Positions 6,323 through 8,644 of a DNA stretch of 8,644 nt are shown piece after piece. Each line of letters starts with the position of its first letter. Position 1 is the stretch's first letter. The position numbers were made by a program, and so were the translations under genes. The notes below the pieces were generated by a model. That model saw only the letters and a list, made by a program, of their open reading frames with translations. It was not told the DNA's origin and did not search any database. The DNA comes from an uncultured Caulobacteraceae bacterium (GTDB taxonomy: Bacteria > Pseudomonadota > Alphaproteobacteria > Caulobacterales > Caulobacteraceae). The DNA is taken from the NCBI GenBank assembly GCA_946482375.1, contig CAMLRH010000103.1, positions 1 through 8,644 of the forward strand, read 5' to 3'.

Positions 6323-7126
6323 GTGGACTACAAGAAGATCAGGCTCGAAACCGCGGACGGCGTGGCGACGCTGACCCTGAACGACCCCTCCACCCTGAAC
6401 GCGGCGGGCATCGACCTCGCCAGCGAGATGGCGCACGCGCTGCGGTCGCTGGCGGCGGGCGTCGTGCAGGCCCGCGCGCTGATCGTCACCGGCGAGGGCC
6501 GCGGCTTCTGCTCGGGCGCGAACCTGTCGGGTGGCGGCGCGGCGGGGCGTGAGCTGGACGTCGACGGCAAGCCCGACGCCGGTCAGGCGCTGGAGACGAC
6601 CTACAACCCGCTGATCATGCTCATGCGCGACTTCCCGCTGCCGATCGTGACGGCGGTGAACGGCGCGGCTGCCGGCGTCGGCTGCTCGATCGCGCTGATG
6701 GGCGACATGATCATCGCCGCTGAGAGCGCCTACTTCCTGCAGGCCTTCCGCCGCATCGGCCTCGTGCCCGACGGCGGCTCGACCTACCTGCTGCCGCGCA
6801 TGATCGGCCGCGCCCGGGCCATGGAGATGGCGCTGCTGGGCGAGAAGATCCCGGCGAAGACGGCGCTGGAATGGGGCCTCATCAACCGCTGCGTCCCCGA
6901 CGCCGAGCTGATGTCGACCGCGACCGCCGTCGCGCAGGAACTGGCGACCGGCCCCAAGGCGCTGGGCATGATCCGCAAGCTGATGTGGGACAGCCTCGAC
7001 AACGACTGGACCGCCCAGCTTAACGAGGAACGTCAGGGCCAGAAAGTCGCCGGCAAGACCGCCGACTTCATCGAAGGCGTCACCGCCTTCCTCCAGAAGC
7101 GCAAGGCCGAGTTCAAGGGCGCCTAG
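6323..7126 (+). CDS. Enoyl-CoA hydratase/isomerase (crotonase) family protein, PaaG-like
   Basis: This is a crotonase-fold protein acting on acyl-CoA thioesters. The 267 residues show the family layout: ADGVATLTLNDPSTLNA (11-27), oxyanion-hole segment GRGFCSGANL (59-68), second oxyanion segment VNGAAAGVGCSIAL (112-125), then FLQAFRRIGLVPDGGSTYLL (138-157) and PRMIGRARAMEMALLGEKI (158-176). The two glutamates used by classical hydratases are absent: by alignment to the rat enzyme from memory, the positions hold S122 and F142. Instead D150 in GLVPDGG is kept. This Asp, with the IGLVPD-GG-LPR-G-RA pattern, is typical of PaaG-type isomerases, where the equivalent Asp is the proposed catalytic residue, so an isomerase activity is favoured. 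The GTG at 6323 has CGGAGG six bases upstream, far better than any earlier start. It is divergent from the aldehyde dehydrogenase and converges on the DUF6165 gene with overlapping stops. Confidence 0.9.
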   Translation: MDYKKIRLETADGVATLTLNDPSTLNAAGIDLASEMAHALRSLAAGVVQARALIVTGEGRGFCSGANLSGGGAAGRELDVDGKPDAGQALETTYNPLIMLMRDFPLPIVTAVNGAAAGVGCSIALMGDMIIAAESAYFLQAFRRIGLVPDGGSTYLLPRMIGRARAMEMALLGEKIPAKTALEWGLINRCVPDAELMSTATAVAQELATGPKALGMIRKLMWDSLDNDWTAQLNEERQGQKVAGKTADFIEGVTAFLQKRKAEFKGA

Positions 7127-7512
7127 AGGTAGGGCTTGTAGCTCTTCTCTTCGACGATATCGGAGCCGGCCGCCTCGTTGATGGCGCGCTTGATGGCGGC
7201 GCGGCGGTCGTTCTCGACATAGACCGAGCGGGCGAGCTGGACGAAGCGGTCGCCGAAGTCCTGCCGCCGCTCGCAGTCGCGCTTGCCGTCCTCGATGTCC
7301 CAGAGCGCGCCGTTGACCTCGGCAAGCTCGGCGGTCAGCCGGTCGATCTCGGCGGTCTTGGGCAGGTGCTGTTCGGCGGTGGCCTCCAGAAGGCTAAGCT
7401 CCTTGCGGACGTTGGCCTCCTTGGCGGGGTCGCCGATGCGGGCGGCCTTCACGCGCAGGATGGTGATCTTGTCGACCAGTTCGCCGGCCGAGATCGGGGC
7501 CATGATGCTCAT
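7123..7512 (-). CDS. DUF6165 family protein
   Basis: This 129-residue cytoplasmic protein has no known biochemical function. The sequence matches my recollection of the DUF6165 pattern: GELVDKITILRVKAARI (10-26) near the N-terminus, KEANVRKEL (31-39), VNGALWDIED (66-75) and a C-terminal block FGDRFVQLARSVYVENDRRA (86-105) then IKRAINEAAGSDIVEEKSY (107-125). It looks almost wholly helical with a probable coiled-coil between about 30 and 70, and has no membrane segment or signal peptide. The ATG at 7512 overlaps the stop of the upstream glycosyltransferase as ATGA, with GAGAGG eight bases upstream, so the two genes are translationally coupled. An alternative Met is residue 4. Linkage to a glycosyltransferase suggests a role in surface polysaccharide or LPS assembly, by inference only. 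Its stop overlaps the convergent crotonase-family stop by three bases in a CTAG. Confidence 0.85.
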   Translation of the reverse strand: MSIMAPISAGELVDKITILRVKAARIGDPAKEANVRKELSLLEATAEQHLPKTAEIDRLTAELAEVNGALWDIEDGKRDCERRQDFGDRFVQLARSVYVENDRRAAIKRAINEAAGSDIVEEKSYKPYL

Positions 7513-8496
7513 GCCAGCAGCCTCTCAAGGGCTTCGGCGGCGAATTCGAGAGGCAGTGCGTCCATGCCGCCCCCGTAGTCTTCCGCGACCAGAACCTCAA
7601 GCCGCCGCGCCGCCGGCCTGAACTTCATGGCCTTGCGCCGATCCTTCTGGAGGGACAGCAGCGGCGCCCCGCCCGCCGCCAGCATGTGTCCAGGTCCCGC
7701 GTCGTTGGCCACGCCGGCCGCCAACCGCGAGGCTAGCGCGATGACCAATAGCGGCCCCTTGATGTCGGTGTAGGCGTCGATCCGCTCCATCTCCGGGAAG
7801 AGCGCGTCCGGCAGCGCCGTGCCGGTCACGGCGGCGTCGCGGTCTTCATCCGGGCCGAAGAAGAAGACTGGGACCCGGCCCTTCCCCTCCTGCCGCTTCG
7901 CCAGCGCGATGTGCCGCATGAAGACAACCCGCTGCACGTAGCGCGATGTAGCTCTCCAGCGGCCAGCGCTTTTCCTGACCTCCAGCGCCGGGAGCGAAAC
8001 CCACGTAGGTCGGGCCAGAGGGCAGCAAGATCTCAGCGGCCTTCAGCGCCCGTTCGTTGGTCAGCGCCAGCGGCTGCAGCCCCGCGCCGGGCGCGGCCTC
8101 GGCCAGCAGCGCGCCCAGCCGGTCGATCACCGCGTCGGGCAGATCGCTACGTCCGGCTGCCGAGACCAACCGGCCCCCTGCCCGCTTCGCCACGATCGAG
8201 CGCCGGACGTTCTCCTGCGTGTCGATGACGAGGTCGAAGGTGCGGCCGCCAAACGGCTTCACCCACGGCAGCCAGTCGAGCGGCCCGGCGCCGGTCGCGC
8301 CCTGGACGACCACCTCGTCGATCAGCCCCTCGACGACCGGCTTCAGCAGCCCGGCGTAGACCGTCGAGCCCTTGGCCGCGCACCAGCTGATCTTCGCATC
8401 CGGGAACGCCGCGCGAAGACCGGCCACGAACGGCAGCTTGATTAGTCCGTCGCCGATCACCTCGCCCATCGAATAGACCAGCACAGAGGTCGTCAC
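7509..8496 (-). pseudogene. Glycosyltransferase family 9 (heptosyltransferase-like), frame broken by a 37-bp insertion
   Basis: Family 9 enzymes transfer heptose or similar sugars from nucleotide donors to LPS core or other surface glycans at the inner membrane's cytoplasmic face. Two adjacent frames each hold half of one protein. The 5' part (8496 to the stop at 7846) is family-like to residue 186, with GEVIGDGLIKLPF (11-23) and GFAPGAGGQEKRWPLESYIAL (about 166-186), then ends in about 30 unrelated residues. The 3' part (recognisable from 7913 to 7509) has RVPVFFFGPDE (195-205 of the repaired protein) and NDAGPGHMLAAGGAPLLSL (252-270), the family's donor-binding signature. Removing 37 bases between the repeats at 7940-7949 and 7903-7912 joins them into a 316-residue protein of normal length. 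The start chosen is the GTG at 8496, with GGAG six bases upstream; an in-frame GTG at 8508 has no such site. The coupled DUF6165 gene is intact, which fits a recent lesion. The unlesioned product would be a typical Rossmann-like glycosyltransferase. Confidence 0.85.
7903..7949. repeat. 10-bp direct repeat bounding a 37-bp insertion in the glycosyltransferase gene
   Basis: AGCGCGATGT occurs perfectly at 7903-7912 and 7940-7949, a 37-base period that is not a multiple of three. The 27 bases between the copies encode nothing family-like in either relevant frame. Inside the unit, GTGCCGC (7911-7917) and GCTGCAC (7931-7937) form an inverted pair with one mismatch, giving a hairpin-capable insert. 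The arrangement could be a target-site duplication around a very small insert, a partial tandem duplication, or the footprint of an excised element. Recombination or slippage between the repeats would delete exactly 37 bases and restore the gene. Confidence 0.8.
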
Positions 8497-8511
8497 CTGC
8501 CGCTCCACGAC

Positions 8512-8527
8512 GTGAGTGAATACTCAC
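8512..8527. promoter_or_regulatory. TetR-type operator, site 1
   Basis: GTGAGTGAATACTCAC is a perfect inverted repeat with 6-base arms (GTGAGT/ACTCAC) and a 4-base centre. It lies just upstream of the minus-strand glycosyltransferase start and 55 bases before the tetR start. Its form resembles operators of TetR-family lipid regulators such as the Bacillus subtilis FadR box (TGAATGA-type arms), a resemblance made from memory. Binding by the adjacent TetR protein is inferred from position. Confidence 0.7.
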
Positions 8528-8547
8528 TTGCATCCATCGCCGGAATA

Positions 8548-8565
8548 TGTGAGTGAACGCTCACA
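8548..8565. promoter_or_regulatory. TetR-type operator, site 2
   Basis: TGTGAGTGAACGCTCACA is a palindrome with 6-base perfect arms (TGTGAG/CTCACA). It shares the core GTGAGTGAA-N-R-CTCAC with site 1, whose start lies 37 bases away (about 3.5 helical turns). It ends 17 bases before the tetR GTG and would cover the likely start region of that gene. Two copies of one motif in a divergent regulator/target region strongly suggest autoregulation together with control of the glycosyltransferase operon. Confidence 0.7.
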
Positions 8566-8582
8566 CGTCGGGAGAGACTCAA

Positions 8583-8644
8583 GTGTCCGCCAAACCTCGC
8601 ATCGAGCGCGCCGCGCTGGAAGTCTTCGTGCGCGACGGCGTCGA
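8583..8644 (+). CDS. TetR/AcrR-family transcriptional regulator (5' fragment)
   Basis: Only the first 20 codons are inside the window; the gene runs off the right edge. The visible residues MSAKPRIERAALEVFVRDGV match the start of the TetR-family DNA-binding domain, where a basic start leads into helix 1 with an alternating xxILxAALxLFxxxG pattern (here IERAALEVFVRDG). The GTG at 8583 has GGAG at 8571-8574, eight bases upstream. It is divergent from the glycosyltransferase, and the twin palindromes between them fit a self-regulating repressor. Ligand and full target set cannot be told from this fragment. Confidence 0.75.
   Translation, partial: MSAKPRIERAALEVFVRDGV

Noticed and set aside
7509..7937. 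Independent 142-residue gene starting at a GTG at 7937
   Set aside because: It is the C-terminal half of the glycosyltransferase. Its first eight codons come from the inserted DNA and no ribosome binding site sits at a proper distance.
7903..7949. Programmed ribosomal frameshifting in the glycosyltransferase
   Set aside because: There is no slippery heptamer. The shift coincides with a 37-base insertion between direct repeats, and a single-base slip would still translate unrelated insert residues.

Overview
The window is high-GC, gene-dense chromosomal DNA. The plsY-dprA-topA housekeeping cluster, the coniferyl-aldehyde-dehydrogenase type protein, the DUF6165 protein and the many TTG/GTG starts suggest an alphaproteobacterium, most likely of the Caulobacterales (Caulobacter/Phenylobacterium/Brevundimonas group). 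This placement is inferred from protein family and context, not from a search. There is no rRNA, tRNA, CRISPR array, phage or complete insertion sequence.

Layout: (1) 13-1724, plus strand: plsY (membrane phospholipid synthesis) and dprA (ssDNA/RecA loading), overlapping by four bases and probably cotranscribed. (2) 1721-1894, minus strand: a 57-residue unnamed protein whose stop codon overlaps the dprA stop within a CTAG. (3) 1895-2048: a short AT-richer divergent region with a 16-bp palindrome. (4) 2049-4583, plus: topA, complete, with a zinc finger and basic C-terminal repeats. (5) 4584-4716: a convergent intergenic region filled by two inverted REP-like hairpin elements. (6) 4717-6174, minus: an aldehyde dehydrogenase. 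(7) 6323-7126, plus: an enoyl-CoA hydratase/isomerase family protein, divergent from (6). (8) 7123-8496, minus: a two-gene operon of a family 9 glycosyltransferase and a DUF6165 protein, probably involved in cell-surface glycan synthesis. (9) 8583 to the edge, plus: the start of a TetR-family regulator, separated from the glycosyltransferase by two near-identical operator palindromes.

The main anomaly is in the glycosyltransferase. Its reading frame is broken by an extra 37 bp bounded by a perfect 10-bp direct repeat. Removing one repeat copy plus the intervening DNA restores an uninterrupted 316-residue family 9 protein, so this looks like a recent and possibly revertible insertion. Other points of note are the paired REP element, the twin TetR operators, a crotonase-fold protein lacking both hydratase glutamates, and two convergent gene pairs that share a CTAG double stop. 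I found no clear new defence or mobile system.
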